DNA of 64,000 bases, taken from assembly GCF_029227915.1 (NCBI RefSeq), contig NC_079877.1, positions 27,119,851 through 27,183,850 on the forward strand. The letters are read 5' to 3'. The first letter of the stretch is position 1. Every line of letters starts with the position of its first letter. The notes beneath the pieces are model-generated. The model ran no database searches, was not told the origin of the DNA, and saw nothing but the letters and a program-made list of their open reading frames with translations. Both the position numbers and the translations under genes were made by a program. This stretch comes from Hydractinia symbiolongicarpus (Eukaryota; Cnidaria; Hydrozoa; Anthoathecata; Hydractiniidae). Shown here piece by piece: positions 21,886-33,028 of this stretch.

Positions 21886-22577
21886 TTGAGGATGGCTAGT
21901 GTAAATGTTGGTACTCTGAGAGGTAGAGCAGGTGAAGTAGTTAAAATGTTAGAACCTAGATCTGTTGATATGTGTTGTGTTCAGGAAGTCAGGTGGAGAG
22001 GAGCTTCAGTGAGATTTGTGGAAGGTAGGAGGGCAAGGTATAAGCTTTTTTGGATCGATAATAGTGATGGATATGGAGGAGTTGGCATATTCGTTGCAGA
22101 GAAGTAATAGATGTTATGCGTGTTAATAGTTGTATTATAGTGATAAAGTTTTTGATAGGTAATAGGATTGTCACTTTTCTGTCAGTTTATGCTCCAGTGT
22201 GGACTCAGTGAGGAAGATAAAGATAAGTTTTATGATGAGTTAATAGCAGTCACATCAAAGTTTGGAGACACTGAACTTGTCATGGTGGCCGGCGACTTTA
22301 ATGGCCATGTTGGGAAGTCATCTGAAGGTTATAGAGGTGTGCATGGAGGCTATGGGTTTGGGAGCAGAAATAAGGAAGGGGAGAGATTGCTTGAGTTTGG
22401 AATGGCAACGGACATGGTGGTTTGCAACACATCATTCAGTAAGAGACAGAGTAGGCTGATAACATATGAGTCAGGTGGTTGTAAGACACAGATAGATTAC
22501 TTCCTGGTTAGAAAGTCAGACAAGAAAGTGGTGAAGGACGTGAAAGTTATATCGGGGGAAGAGTGTTTCCCGGCATA
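21886..22577 (+). pseudogene. LINE apurinic-type endonuclease domain
   Basis: MASVNVGTLRGRAGEVVKML, VDMCCVQEVRWRG (the catalytic QE box) and YGGVGIFV lie in the first frame. After a frameshift near 22107, YAP-like sequence, VMVAGDFNGHVG (the GDFN box) and CKTQIDYFLVRK (the Asp box near the C-terminus) follow in the next frame. A second frameshift occurs at about 22577. The domain nicks target DNA to start target-primed reverse transcription. It is broken at both points. Confidence 0.8.
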
Positions 22578-22579
22578 GG

Positions 22580-23755
22580 TTGCTGGTTTGTGATATTATC
22601 TTGAAGAGTGTTAAAGAAGCCAAGGGAAAGTACAGGCCCTGTCGAAAAGTCTGGAAGCTGAAGGAAGAGATTGTAGCAAGACAATTTAGTGCAAAAGTTC
22701 AGCAGTTAGCCCACAATGGTCAATGTGATAGTGACAATGTTGAAAGTACTTGGACTACATTGAAGAATTGTCTTCTAGAAGCTTCTGATGATACCTGTGG
22801 GTGGACGAAAGGACCAGCTAGACATAGACAGACCTGGTGGTGGAATAATGAGGTTGACCAGTGTATAAAGGAAAAGAGGAAACTTTGGAAAGAGTGGAAG
22901 TAAGGTGGTAGTAAAAATATTTACTTAGAAGCTAAGCAACGTGCTCGTACAGCAGTGGATAAGGCAAAATCAGAAGCAGAGAGAAACAGATTTGCAGATG
23001 TGTTAAGAAGGGAAGACCAGCACAATGAGGTATTCAAGATAGCAAAGCAAATGAAGAAGACTAATCAAGATGTTGTAGGTGAGAAGTGTATACGTAATGA
23101 TGAAGGTGCTTTGGCTTGCACAGAGGAGGAGAAAAGGGTAGCTTGGAAGAATCATTATCAGAGGTTGCTTAACACTGAGTTTGATTGGGACGAGGATAAT
23201 TTGCCTGATGATGATGTTGTAGAAGGGCCAGCTATGCAGATCAAAACAGAATGGGTAGTGGAGGCTATTAGGAAATTGAAGTTTGGCAAGGCTGTAGGAG
23301 TATCAGGTATTGTTGCAGAGATGGTAAAAGCATCTGGATATATTGGAGTTGAGCTTATTACAAGTCTTGCTAACCAGATTATAAAGGATGGTGCTATTCC
23401 GAGTGAGTGGCAGTCGAGTGTAATAGTGAATTGTTTCAAGGGCAAGGGTGATGCATTAGAAAGGGGTAACTATAGAGGTTTGAAGTTGGTTGATCAAGTA
23501 ATGAAAGTTATTGAAAGAGTGATTGATAAGTTACTTAGAGCAAGAATTGATATAGATAAGATGCAATTTGGTTTTGTTCCAGGGCGTGGCACTACAGATG
23601 CAATATTTTTACTCAGACAGCTTCAGGAGAAGTATTTAGGAAAGAGAAAGAATCTCTATTTTGCCTTTGTAAATTTAGAGGTGGTAACTCAATTTTTTGT
23701 CAGACTTGCAAGCATTGGGTACATAAGAAGTGCAGTAGTATTAGTGGAAGGTTAA
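22580..23755 (+). pseudogene. LINE linker and truncated reverse transcriptase
   Basis: A basic linker (22580-22900, with WWNNEVDQCIKEKRKLWK) precedes the RT frame at 22955-23755. RT finger motifs are visible: KAVGVSGIVAEMVKA (the usual G-x-D Asp is lost), IPSEWQSSVIVNCFKGKGD, NYRGLKLVDQVMKVIERV and MQFGFVPGRGTTDAIFLLRQ. The frame ends just as palm motif A would start (YFAFVNLE), then jumps to sequence corresponding to the zinc-finger region (QFFVRLASIGYIRSAVVLVEG). The catalytic YxDD segment is missing. Confidence 0.8.
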
Positions 23756-23826
23756 GAGCTGGCATACAGTTTGTATGCAAGCGTTGCAAAGGTGAGATTA
23801 TAGAGAATGAAGTATTTCCAGCTTCA

Positions 23827-24456
23827 ATGATGTACAACAGTGGCTCGTTAGAGATAGTTAAGAACTTCTGTTACTTAGGTGATATGTTGGGCAGTGAAGG
23901 GGGTGTTGGAAGAAGTGTTACTTGCAGGATAGGTTCTGCTTGGAAAAAGTTCAGAGAGTTACTTCCTTTATTGACTAGCAGAGTCCTTTCAATTGAGGTA
24001 AAATGTAGGTTGTATGAGGCCTGTGTAAGAAGTGTTATGTTGTACGGTAGTGAGACATGGGCAGTGAAGCAGGAAGATCTTGACCGTTTAGAAAGGAATG
24101 ATATGAGAATGGTTAGGTGGATGTGTAATGCCAGTCTGAGAGACAGAAAGAGTTCAGATGAGCTAAGAAGCAGGCTAAGTCTCTGTAGAATTAAAGATGT
24201 TATCCAGATAAGAAGATTGAATTGGCTGGGGCACTTGGAAAGAATGGAGGAGGATAATTGGGTAAGAAAGTGTAGAGACTTGATAGTTCCTGGGGCAAAG
24301 CCCAGAGGCAGACCGAGAAAGACTTGGCAGGAGGTTATATGGACAGACTTGATAGAGAGGAAGTTGACTTTAGATCTAACACAGTCTAGATCAGATTGGA
24401 AGAGGGTCATTAATATACCCCGTCCAACCCATGCTAGCATGGAAAACGGACGTTAA
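23827..24456 (+). pseudogene. LINE ORF2 C-terminal region, copy 1
   Basis: A 209-residue stretch in one frame: NFCYLGDMLGSEGGVGRSVT, CRLYEACVRSVMLYGSETWA, RLERNDMRMVRWMCNASLRD, RRLNWLGHLERMEEDNWVRK and GRPRKTWQEVI. This is the post-RT region common to many animal LINE proteins (the YGSETW...RWLGH...GRPxxxW series). It is intact as a frame but detached from its RT. Confidence 0.85.
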
Positions 24457-24463
24457 GCCGAGA

Positions 24464-24484
24464 ATGATGATGATGATGATGATG
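24464..24484 (+). repeat. (ATG)n tail of LINE copy 1 and junction with copy 2
   Basis: Seven ATG/GAT units end LINE copy 1. The second LINE copy starts immediately, with no unrelated sequence between. Confidence 0.85.
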
Positions 24485-25618
24485 GATGAGTGGCTAGTTA
24501 CGATGGTACAGTCTATGTACAGCAATGCTAGAAGTCGTGTCAGGATTAACGATTCACTTAGTGATGAATTTAGTGTAAATGTTGGTGTACATCAGGGTTC
24601 TGTACTTAGTCCTTTCTTGTTTGTACTAGTCTTAGAAGCGCTGTCGATGGAGTTCAGAACAGGTTGTCATGGGAGTTATTGTATGCAGATGATTTGGTTC
24701 TCATAGCATGGAAGAGAAAGGGCTAAAGGTAAACACAGCAAAGTCTAAAGTCATGATTAGTAGCATTGCAGCCAAGTGTGACCTTGTAGTTGGAAAGTGG
24801 CCTTGTGGAGTTTGCAGGAAAGGGGTTGGTAGTAACTCAATTTTTTGTCAGACTTGCAAGCATTGGTTGCATAAAAAGTGCAGTAGTATTAGTGGAAGGT
24901 AAAAGCTGACATTCAGTTTGTATGCAAGCGTTGCGAAGGTGAGATTATAGAGAATCAAGTATTTCCAGCTTTAATGATGTACAACAGTGGCCCGTTAGAG
25001 ATAGTTGAGAACTTCTGTTACTTAGGTAATATGTTGGGCAGTGAAGGGGGTGTTGGAAGAAGTGTTACTTGCAGGATAGGTTCTGCTTAGAAAAAGTTCA
25101 GAGAGTTACTTCCTTTGTTGACTAGCAGAGACCTGTCAATTGAGGTAAAAGGTAGGTTGTATGAGGCCTGTGTAAGAAGTGTTATGTTGTGCAGTAGTGA
25201 GACATGGGCAGTGAAGCAGAAAAATCTTGACCGTTTAGAAAGGAATGATTGGAGAATGGTTAGGTGGATGTGTAACGCCAGTCTGAGAGACAGAAAGAGT
25301 TCAGATGAGCTAAAGCAGGCTAAGTCTGCGTAGAATTAAAGATGTTATCCAGATAAGAAGATTGAATTGGCTGGGGTACTTGGAAAAAATGGAGGAGGAT
25401 AATTGGGTAAGAAAGTGTAGAGACTTGATAGTTCCTGGGGCAAAGCCCAGAGGCAGACCAAGAAAGACTTGGCAGGAGGTTATAAGGACAGACTTGATAC
25501 AGAGGAAGTTGAGTTTAGATCTAACACAGTCTAGATCAGATTGGAAGAGGGTCATTAATATACCCCGTCCAACCCATGCTAGCATGGAAAACGGACGTTA
25601 AGCCGAGAATGATGATGA
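24485..25618 (+). mobile_element. LINE copy 2 (5'-truncated, head-to-tail with copy 1)
   Basis: It begins inside RT just past the point where copy 1 breaks off: EWLVTMVQSMYSNARSRVR, then NVGVHQGSVLSPFLFVLVLE (RT palm motif B region) and a degraded catalytic-box region at 24670-24710. Next comes KGLKVNTAKSKVM and a PHD-like finger (CGVCRKGVGSNSIFCQTCKH, then WLHKKCSS). The same C-terminal region as copy 1 follows, with a premature TAG near 25088 and a frameshift near 25315. It ends with the same tail and a short GATGATGA at 25609-25618. Confidence 0.85.
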
Positions 25619-27077
25619 GCGTAGTTTTAATTTTTTTTTACATTTTTAGACAAAGAAAGTGTTTAAAATGAAGATAAGGTTAAACAATGCACTTCAATTT
25701 CCTTTTGGTGATTCCTTTCCCTTCTATATTCTCACTGATTCTTTCCGAAAAAAAGTTTTGAGAAAGTCACTAAATACCATGTGCATTTGTTTTTATACCA
25801 TCATTAAAATTACATATAGAAATATTGGAAAAATGTAAACCACCTTTTCTGTTGGCATACACAAAACGTTGTGAAGTCCGAGTGTTGGATAATCCATAAT
25901 TTATAATTATGTTGATGAGCCACCAATATGCAACAATTTCATCATGCATATCTTGTTGCACGATGCCTCCATTACATTTTCTCCTCAGGTTTTAACCACT
26001 CTTCCACCTTTTCTCTGTTCTTGTGTGTGTTCATGTTAGTTGATTGATCGAGTGGGGAACTTCTGGAAAATCTCTACATGTGAACAGAAATTAATCTCAT
26101 TTTTCTGAGCTTCTGTCAACCCATACGGAAGAATATACCTGGGCACAAGTTTACAAATTGTGCAGGGCAATTGTGTACTTAAGTTAAAAAGTTTCTGTTT
26201 ATTTTATCGTAAATAAATTCTTTATTTCTCGCCAATAAAAAATGCTCTCTTTTTTTCAATTGTACGACGGTAAAAACTTTTAAAGTCGGGCGGCTAAAGC
26301 CAGACAAATATTTTTGCCCGACTTTGTATATAGCTATAAGGTCTTTGCGTGGGACAGTATTATGTTAGGGTAAGGTGGTGGTACATCTACAGCAATGTTT
26401 AAATGTTACTTTACATGTCAGCAAATTTTATGACCTTGCATAACCACCTCATGTCTACATAAAGAACCTTTGCACATATTTTGTTTACACATGACTTAAT
26501 TTTTTTCTATCGTTGAAATGAGTTTTTATGTTCATTTTGGAAATAAAAGGCACTCTGGAATTCAGGTTTAAAATGATATTATATATTTTTTATTTATTAA
26601 AAGTAAAAGTGAAATGTATAGCTATATATTTCTCTGAAAATTCTTCGCGTCAAAACAACGCACAACAATGGAAAAAATCGGTATATGAGTGTCCTCATGT
26701 CTGCTAGCATAGCTATATCAACTTGAAATAATCCAAAAAACTAGCTGGTGCCATGCATTTTTCATTAGTGATTATCACCCAAAATATCAATAACTAATAA
26801 ATACCTAGCTAACGTGAACTGCCTTTTGTTATAACGAAAAAGTAACAAAAACGGAAAAGTTATCTATATTTTATTTACAGTTTACCCTAACCTTGGAAAA
26901 CAGCTACCATTTTCAGATTTCTGTGCGAACCATGCTGAAGACCATGTTCACACGTTGCGGCTGGAGATCTTCCGAAATTCGTACCGGATAAAGAATTTGG
27001 GATGTCGTCAGAGATTTTTGCCATTTGAATATAAAAAGGCAATAATTACTGGAAACGAGGGTGAAGCAACCGATCCT
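25619..27077. other. Intergenic stretch
   Basis: No supported gene. Around 26275-26345 a fragment with AAAGTCGGGCGGCTAAAG and TTTTTGCCCGACTTT resembles the ends of the GTCGGCAAAAA MITE family at 39.7 kb. Confidence 0.4.
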
Positions 27078-27260
27078 CTATATGATATTTGGCATGGAAT
27101 GACCCTCTTGTTCCATGTAGAAGGATTCTAGCTCCAATTGCAACAAACCGTATAAAATAGGTATTCCGGAATAAAATTTCTCGCCGGAATGACTTTTTCC
27201 GTGGGCGCGAATAAAACTCGTGGCTGCAAATCTCCATGCCCGGGCAGGAGGAACAGACAT
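27078..27260 (-). CDS. Possible small protein or exon, 60 residues
   Basis: The minus-strand ATG at 27260 follows a good acceptor (TTTGTTTATTTCCAG, then 11 bases). The peptide contains SFIRAHGKSHSGEKFYSGIP and then LLQLELESFYMEQEG, with a more protein-like composition than its surroundings. I do not recognise it. It could be a coding exon whose donor I cannot place, or a chance frame next to a chance acceptor. Confidence 0.25.
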   Translation of the reverse strand: MSVPPARAWRFAATSFIRAHGKSHSGEKFYSGIPILYGLLQLELESFYMEQEGHSMPNII

Positions 27261-27384
27261 TGCGTAATTTCCTGGAAATAAACAAAGAATCTTATCGTTT
27301 ATTGGCTAGTATTTTTTTAAACCGTTATAAATCTTACATAAACACTGCGATTAGTCTTTTCTAACGAAACAAAGCAGAAAAATA

Positions 27385-27563
27385 CACGTTGAGTAAAAAG
27401 GTTGGTAATGATGTTTAAAATAAAAACGAGCTTCTCTTCTTAAGCAAGCTTCATTTTTATTGCTGTCTATTTGAAATCGTTTGCGCTCCGTATGTAGTTG
27501 ACTTGTCACTTGTGTCCACACGCAGATATACAATAGGCTTGAATAGTTTATTAGCGCGAAATG
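27385..27563 (-). repeat. Direct repeat of about 170 bp, copy A
   Basis: Nearly identical to 27839-28004 (453 bases apart), starting CACGTTGAGTAAAAAGGTTG and ending ATTAGCGCGAAATG. The minus-strand frame in both copies reads LHTERKRFQID, NKNEACLRREAR, YQPFYSTC. The frame is conserved but short, and it may reflect recent duplication and not selection. Orientation is given by that frame. Confidence 0.8.
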
Positions 27564-27838
27564 TAGATTTTATGTTCCTAAACGTTGCTATAAAGGATGG
27601 AGTATTTTCTGTGAAAATAATACCATATTAATACCAAGAACCCAAGAAGCTGCAAGAAAAACTAGTGAAAAACACAAGGGAATCATTAAAAATAAATTCG
27701 CGTTTTCTATAGTGGCCAAAAATTTCGTTCACTCTTAACACAAAACCGGCTCGCGTAACGGAAAAATACGGGTAATGAAGGGGCTACAAAACGGGAGACC
27801 TCCACCCAGGGATTCTTGCCTTTTGAATATTTAAAAAA

Positions 27839-28004
27839 CACGTTGAGTAAAAAGGTTGGTAATAATGTTTAAAATAATAACGAGCTTCTCTTCTTAAGCA
27901 AGCTTCATTTTTATTGCAGTCTATTTGAAATCGCTTGCGCTCCGTATGTAGTTGACTTGTGTCCACATATACAATAGGCTTGAATAGTTCATTAGCGCGA
28001 AATG
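27839..28004 (-). repeat. Direct repeat of about 170 bp, copy B
   Basis: Second copy of 27385-27563, with a few substitutions and a deletion of about 12 bases around the TTGACTTGTGTCCACA block. A LINE fragment follows 45 bases on, so the pair may be part of a larger broken element. Confidence 0.8.
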
Positions 28005-28049
28005 CCAGTGGCCATCAAGTAAGCGGTAGCTGTTATGACGTCAGGCAAC

Positions 28050-28169
28050 AAACCCTGCAGACAAAGATGGCAAAATGACATACGGGAAAAGTTTATCCCG
28101 GGATCCAGGGCTCCTAGAGGTAAGACCAGGGACCGACGCAAAGCAATTTCTAATTTAAAGGAGAACTAA
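28050..28169 (+). pseudogene. LINE reverse-transcriptase C-terminal fragment
   Basis: The frame reads KPCRQRWQNDIREKFIPG, then APRGKTRDRRKAISNLKEN and a stop. This matches the GRPxxRWxDDI...W...AxDRxxW..L end of RTE/BovB-like LINE proteins. Only the last 40 residues remain. Confidence 0.5.
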
Positions 28170-28847
28170 CAATTGATAAAAAGATGTGCTTTAAATTCTC
28201 ATTACAATGTGAATACAGACTGTTAATTTTTTTATATTTATGAGCTTTACTTCTCGAGATATTTAACATCAAAGTAGTCTTTACGGTCGCATCAATGACA
28301 GTGTCAATTAATACTTGTGTGCTGGGTGTAAACAAATGCATTCTGGATGAACGAAGCAAGGGAATGCTTTTATTTATCATGTTTTAAAATAAAAATCTTG
28401 TTATCACTTGGCAAAAATAAGTGTATTTAACTTTATTGTGATTTTTTTTGTGTTATATTTACGATGGACCCTATGGCTCACTTCTTTTCCAATTTAAAAG
28501 CACTTCACTTCTAATAATATACGAATAAAAAATATCACGAATCAATTCAACTCAGTAGCTGGGTAACTAGTTAATTTTACTTATCAATACACATAATAAC
28601 TGGCAAAATGATGCACGGAGTCCTTGAAATTATGGCAGTGCGCCTAACAAAAAACTACATGATTTGCTTACTTTTATAACAATTTGTTTTATAAGAACAT
28701 CAGGATTTTAGGTTAGAAACAAAAGGTATTTTGTTTAGAACGATAGAATAATAGGAATAAGAAGAATAACATGGTCCACTACATATACATTTTCTGGAGA
28801 GTGATTAAATAAATATGAAACCATTTGCGTTAAGTTTATTATATATA
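28170..28847. other. Intergenic stretch
   Basis: AT-rich. Nothing recognisable. Confidence 0.35.
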
Positions 28848-29936
28848 TACTAGTCGATAAAGCCCGTGGAGAAACCCAATCAAGCAAAAGAACAATGGAA
28901 AATAGGTTGTTTCAGATGTTTTGCTGACGTCAGCACCGCATGTACACAATTTTTTGGCGAAGTTTAACTTATCCCTTGCCTGTAATGTTTAGGGGTCAGA
29001 ATGCTAATCAAAATAATGTGGAGGATCATATATTTTTGACGAACGACTAAGGAGATATGAGGTTTAAAAATTCTGAGGTCGTTATTTTTTATTACTGTTT
29101 TTATATAATATTTATGTATCTATAGAAACGCTTACTTACTGTAACATTTTAACTTTTAATTTGTAAAAAATATGCACTCTGATGATGTCTACTGGAATGT
29201 GTAGACGTATATATAGTTTCTTAAAGAAAATCGTTTTACATCCCTCTGATTTTCACAATGATTAAGCTTCTGGTTATTTTATTTATAATCAATTTGTATG
29301 CCCGAAATGACATTTAATAATTTTTCTGACGTCAAGAAAGTCCCTAATAAAAGTAAAAAAAAAAGTTTTTTATTAGAAAAATCCAATTAGGCAGAAGGGC
29401 AATAGAAAATAGGTTGTTTTAGATGTTTAGCTGACGTCACCAGTGCAGATCCTAAAAAAATTTGCGAAATTTAATTTATTCTTTGCCTGTAATGTGAAGA
29501 GCTTAAAACGCTGGATGAGAAAAATGTATATGATCATGTGCTTTTGATGGATAGTTAATAAAATATAATGGTTTAAAAAATTTGCTGACGTAAGCAAAGA
29601 ACAGCCAAAACAAAAATATTTTTTTTAGAAATTTGTATACCTGTTGCCTTCATCGTATACATCTTTAAACGCCGATCAAGATAATGTATAGGATCATGTA
29701 TCTTTGACAAACGGTTGCAGAGATATTGGGATTGAAAGGTTTTTATGATGATGTCATCATCTGTAATGCCTGCATTAAATTAAATTAAGATATTGAATTT
29801 AAAGTAGTACTATTGACGTCGCGCTGTTAAATCATTTGAGACATCACATTTTTAGTTACATCAAAGGAAAATAAACACATCCACTTTGCCTGTCACAGAC
29901 AGACGGACACACTCTCTATATTATTATAAGAGAAGC
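28848..29936 (+). mobile_element. Long hairpin-headed element with internal repeats
   Basis: It starts with TACTAGTCGATAAAGCCCGT (family head) and ends with ACAGACGGACACACTCTC then TATATTATTATAAGAGA (family tail). Inside, a block of about 200 bp is repeated two to three times (from about 28880, 29395 and 29600): AATAGGTTGTTTYAGATGTTT, GCTGACGTCA, then GATCATRTRYTTTTGAYG. The body carries no open frame. The perfect CRE-like TGACGTCA at about 28924 and 29432 is a repeated part of the block. Confidence 0.6.
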
Positions 29937-31503
29937 TCCAGCTCAATGCAGCTCAATCAATATTGCGGACCAGAATGGGCCTGAGAATTTTTTGAGTTCA
30001 TGGAAGAGAAGTGTTTCAAACGGAAAAGAAGATTTTGAAGGACAGAAGAGAGGTGTTTTGATTGAGAAGGGAAGTGTTTTTTATAATAACAAATGGGAGC
30101 CATAGGGGCCATCGTATTTAGACAACAGGTGCTTCATTTAATTTGCTAGACTTGAAAACAAAACTTCAAACGATTATGCGCAATAAAGTATACTGGAAGT
30201 GATTTTCTGGTAGGGAAATAAAACAAAAACAGTCCTAAAAATATTCTTCGTTTACCTATACTTTTTCATGTTGTTAAATTGCCGAAAAATAACTTTATCA
30301 ACGATAATTTTGCTCTACTGGAATGTAGCTTGTCTTCTTCATCGCTCGAACCTCACAACAAATTAAAATCTCTCTTGGAAGACCAAGAAGTTAGTGCATT
30401 CTCGCATGTTCTGCTGAGCTATTTATGCCGTGCGACTTCACAAATGAACAAAATTTAAACGAACCAAGTTGGCTTTTGTTCGAAAATGCCGGCGACCGTT
30501 AATGTAATTATCGTTTCTGGGTTACAAAATTTGGACATGAAATAATAAATGTTGTTTTCGGGATATGTAACAATGTTTTCATTACAAAAATACAGTTGAA
30601 ACGCTGATCAAGATAATGTATAGGATCATGTATCTTTGACAAACGGTTGCAGAGATATTGGGATTGAAAGGTTTTTATGATGATGTCATCATCGGTAATG
30701 GCTGCATTAAATTAAATTAAGATATTGACTTTAAAGTAGTACTATTTACGTCGCGCTGTTAAATCAGAAAATCTAACATTTGAGACATCACATTTTTAGT
30801 TACATCAAAAGAAAATAAACACATCCACTTTGCCCGTCACGGACAGACGGACACACTCTCTATATTATTATAAGAGAAGCTCCAGCTCAATGCAGCTCAA
30901 TCAATATTGCGGACCAGAATGAGCCTGAGAATTTTTTGAGTTCATGGAAGAGAACTGTTTCAAACGGAAAAGAAGATTTTGAAGGACAGAAGAGAGGTGT
31001 TTTGATTGAGAAGGGAAGTGTTTTTTATAATAACAAATGGGAGCCATAGGGGCATTTAGACAACAGGTGCTTCATTTAATTTGCTAGACTTGAAAACAAA
31101 ACTTCAAGCGATTTTCTGGTAGGGAAATAAAACAAAAACAGTCCTAAAAATATTCTTCGTTTACCTATACTTTTTCATGTTGTTAAATTGCCGTAAAAAA
31201 CCTTATCAACGATAATTTTGCTCTACTGGAATGTAGCTTGTCTTCTTCATCGCTCGAACCTCACAACAAATTGAAATCTCTCTTGGAAGACCAAGAAGTT
31301 AGTGCATTCTCGCATGTTCTGCTGAGCTATGTATGCCGTGCGACTTCACAAATGAAAAAAATTTAAACGAACCAAGTTGGCTTTTGTTCGAAAATGCCGG
31401 CGACCGTTAATGTAATTATCGTTTCTGGGGGACAAAATTTGGACATGAAATAATAAATGTTGTTTTTGGGATATGTAACAATGTTTTCATTACAAAAATA
31501 CAG
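29671..31503 (+). repeat. Tandem duplication of about 0.9 kb (two units)
   Basis: Unit 1 (about 29671-30600) and unit 2 (about 30603-31503) are almost identical, both starting GATCAAGATAATGTATAGGA and ending ATGTTTTCATTACAAAAATA. Unit 2 has a few short deletions (for example around 31050 and 31110) and point differences. Each unit carries the tail of the hairpin-headed family. No coding frame is shared. This looks like a recent local duplication, and an assembly artefact is possible. Confidence 0.9.
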
Positions 31504-32401
31504 TTTTGTTTCTTTGTTCTCCTTTAAATATTACGAATAACAAGAATGCCACAAACGAAAACATCACGGCAAAGAGAGAAAGCAAACGAGATACATTCTC
31601 AACCTTTTGTTTTATGCAATGTTTGGTTATTTCTAAAAAAGATAGTTATGCAAGAGTACCAAAGCAATTTACATGATAAAGATAACGACAAAAGTTTCTC
31701 GAAATTCAATTTAGAACAGACAATATTAGATGGCTGTAAATTTTTAGTAACAGTTTTGACACGGTGAATAAGACTGGATTCTTATTGCTATCAAAATACA
31801 AAAATAAATACAACAATCATTCTGAATTTATCCTTACACTTCTCTGCCATATCGTGATACAATGCAAAGAATTCTTTTCGACTCTTTCAGCGCATTATTC
31901 TTTCTTTGCTTAGTCTAAATAACCTTGGAAGAAGAAAAAATAACATTTTTTGATCATCAATTTTTTAAGGCTATTAAAATTAAGTTTAACACATTCTTCC
32001 TCCGATTTAGGTGATGATTAAAAAATTACGCTGTGTCTCCTTAAAATGAACTATTGTTTGACCAGCAATTACGTAATGTTAAAACTTATTAACATATCCA
32101 TTGTCTTCTCCACCAATAAAATTGAGACGCGCCAGAATTAGAAAAAAAACATGAATACATTTTCAACTGATTGAGGAAAAAGAATATATAGATATTGTAT
32201 GACACTCGCTGTACCTAGACTGACTTTATCAGAAGTGATAAAGGAGTAAAGATAATAATAAATAAAGTTATTTTCGTTTGAGGTACGAATTATTAGAAAA
32301 TAAGTTTATTTATCATAAAAATATTACATATGCACAGTCGGCTTTTTTTCGCGAAATTATCAGCCTTGTATCATCTTCCTTTTATCTCATTATTTGTGTT
32401 A
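31504..32401. other. Intergenic stretch
   Basis: AT-rich. The 73-residue frame at 31546-31767 has no recognisable motif and I do not support it as a gene. Confidence 0.35.
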
Positions 32402-32512
32402 ATCATGCCGCAATTTTTAAATTTATAACTCTCGCCATCAGATCACGTGACCATGAAATATTTCTTATTGAGTGATCTCCGCAAATGACGTCAACATGTC
32501 TTTATTATCTTT
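32402..32512 (+). repeat. Dispersed CACGTG-containing repeat, copy A
   Basis: Similar to 39608-39704: CATGCCGCAATTTTTAAAT, CAGATCACGTGACCA, then GATCTCCGCAAATGACGTCA and ACATG. The shared palindromes (TCACGTGA and the TGACRTCA CRE-like site) are preserved in both copies. Confidence 0.55.
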
Positions 32513-32835
32513 AATGAAAGGTGAACAGAGGTTTAGAAATTTTTTATTTAATTTTTTGTTTAGAGACAGAGAACAACATTAGTATTCATATAACAAAGGA
32601 CTTTTCAAAAAATAATGTATATTGAGCAAAATATAAGCATTTAAAAATTTCCATACTTATTTTATGGCGTAATAGATGCATATCGATAGTGTCATTTTAA
32701 TGAAATCACATATTATATGGAAGCTAAACGTGCTGTATCTTTTCGTCTTCCTACGGGTTTATACTACAATTTCTTATGTATAAATATGCCGCAGGGTCAA
32801 CATATCAAAGTTTCCCGTCACCTGCTAGCTTTGCT

Positions 32836-33028
32836 GGTCTTAATTTTGTTGATCTACATACTAAATATGAGTATCGTACGGGTAAAAAATAATTTCTTAT
32901 AGCTGTGTTTTTTGTTTTCATTATACCCTTCGAATTTTAACTACCTCAAACCTCCTGCGTTTTTTGAAAAAGCAAAAGCTGTACGTACAATACTCATATT
33001 TAGTATGTAGATCAACAAAATTAAGACC
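32836..33028. repeat. Perfect 39 bp inverted repeat with 115 bp spacer
   Basis: 32836-32874 (starts GGTCTTAATTTTGTTGATCT, ends AATATGAGTAT) is the exact reverse complement of 32990-33028. The right arm ends 31 bases before the hAT-like element. This could be a MITE or a foldback scar. No target duplication was seen. Confidence 0.85.

Larger units (their letters stand above)
21540..24484 (+). mobile_element. LINE copy 1 (APE-type non-LTR retrotransposon, internally deleted)
   Basis: A 5' leader of about 350 bp contains GGCACTAGGAAGGGCATCCG. It is followed by an endonuclease region, a linker, the start of a reverse transcriptase and the C-terminal region. The element ends in CCATGCTAGCATGGAAAACG and an (ATG)n tail at 24464-24484. 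APE plus RT with a short tandem-repeat tail is typical of RTE/L2-like LINEs; I cannot fix the clade. RT is missing from just after palm motif A to the zinc-finger region, so this copy cannot encode an active enzyme. 5' limit approximate. Confidence 0.85.

Noticed and set aside
23871-24440. 189-residue minus-strand frame
   Set aside because: Antisense shadow of the LINE C-terminal region, repeated antisense to copy 2 in the same way.
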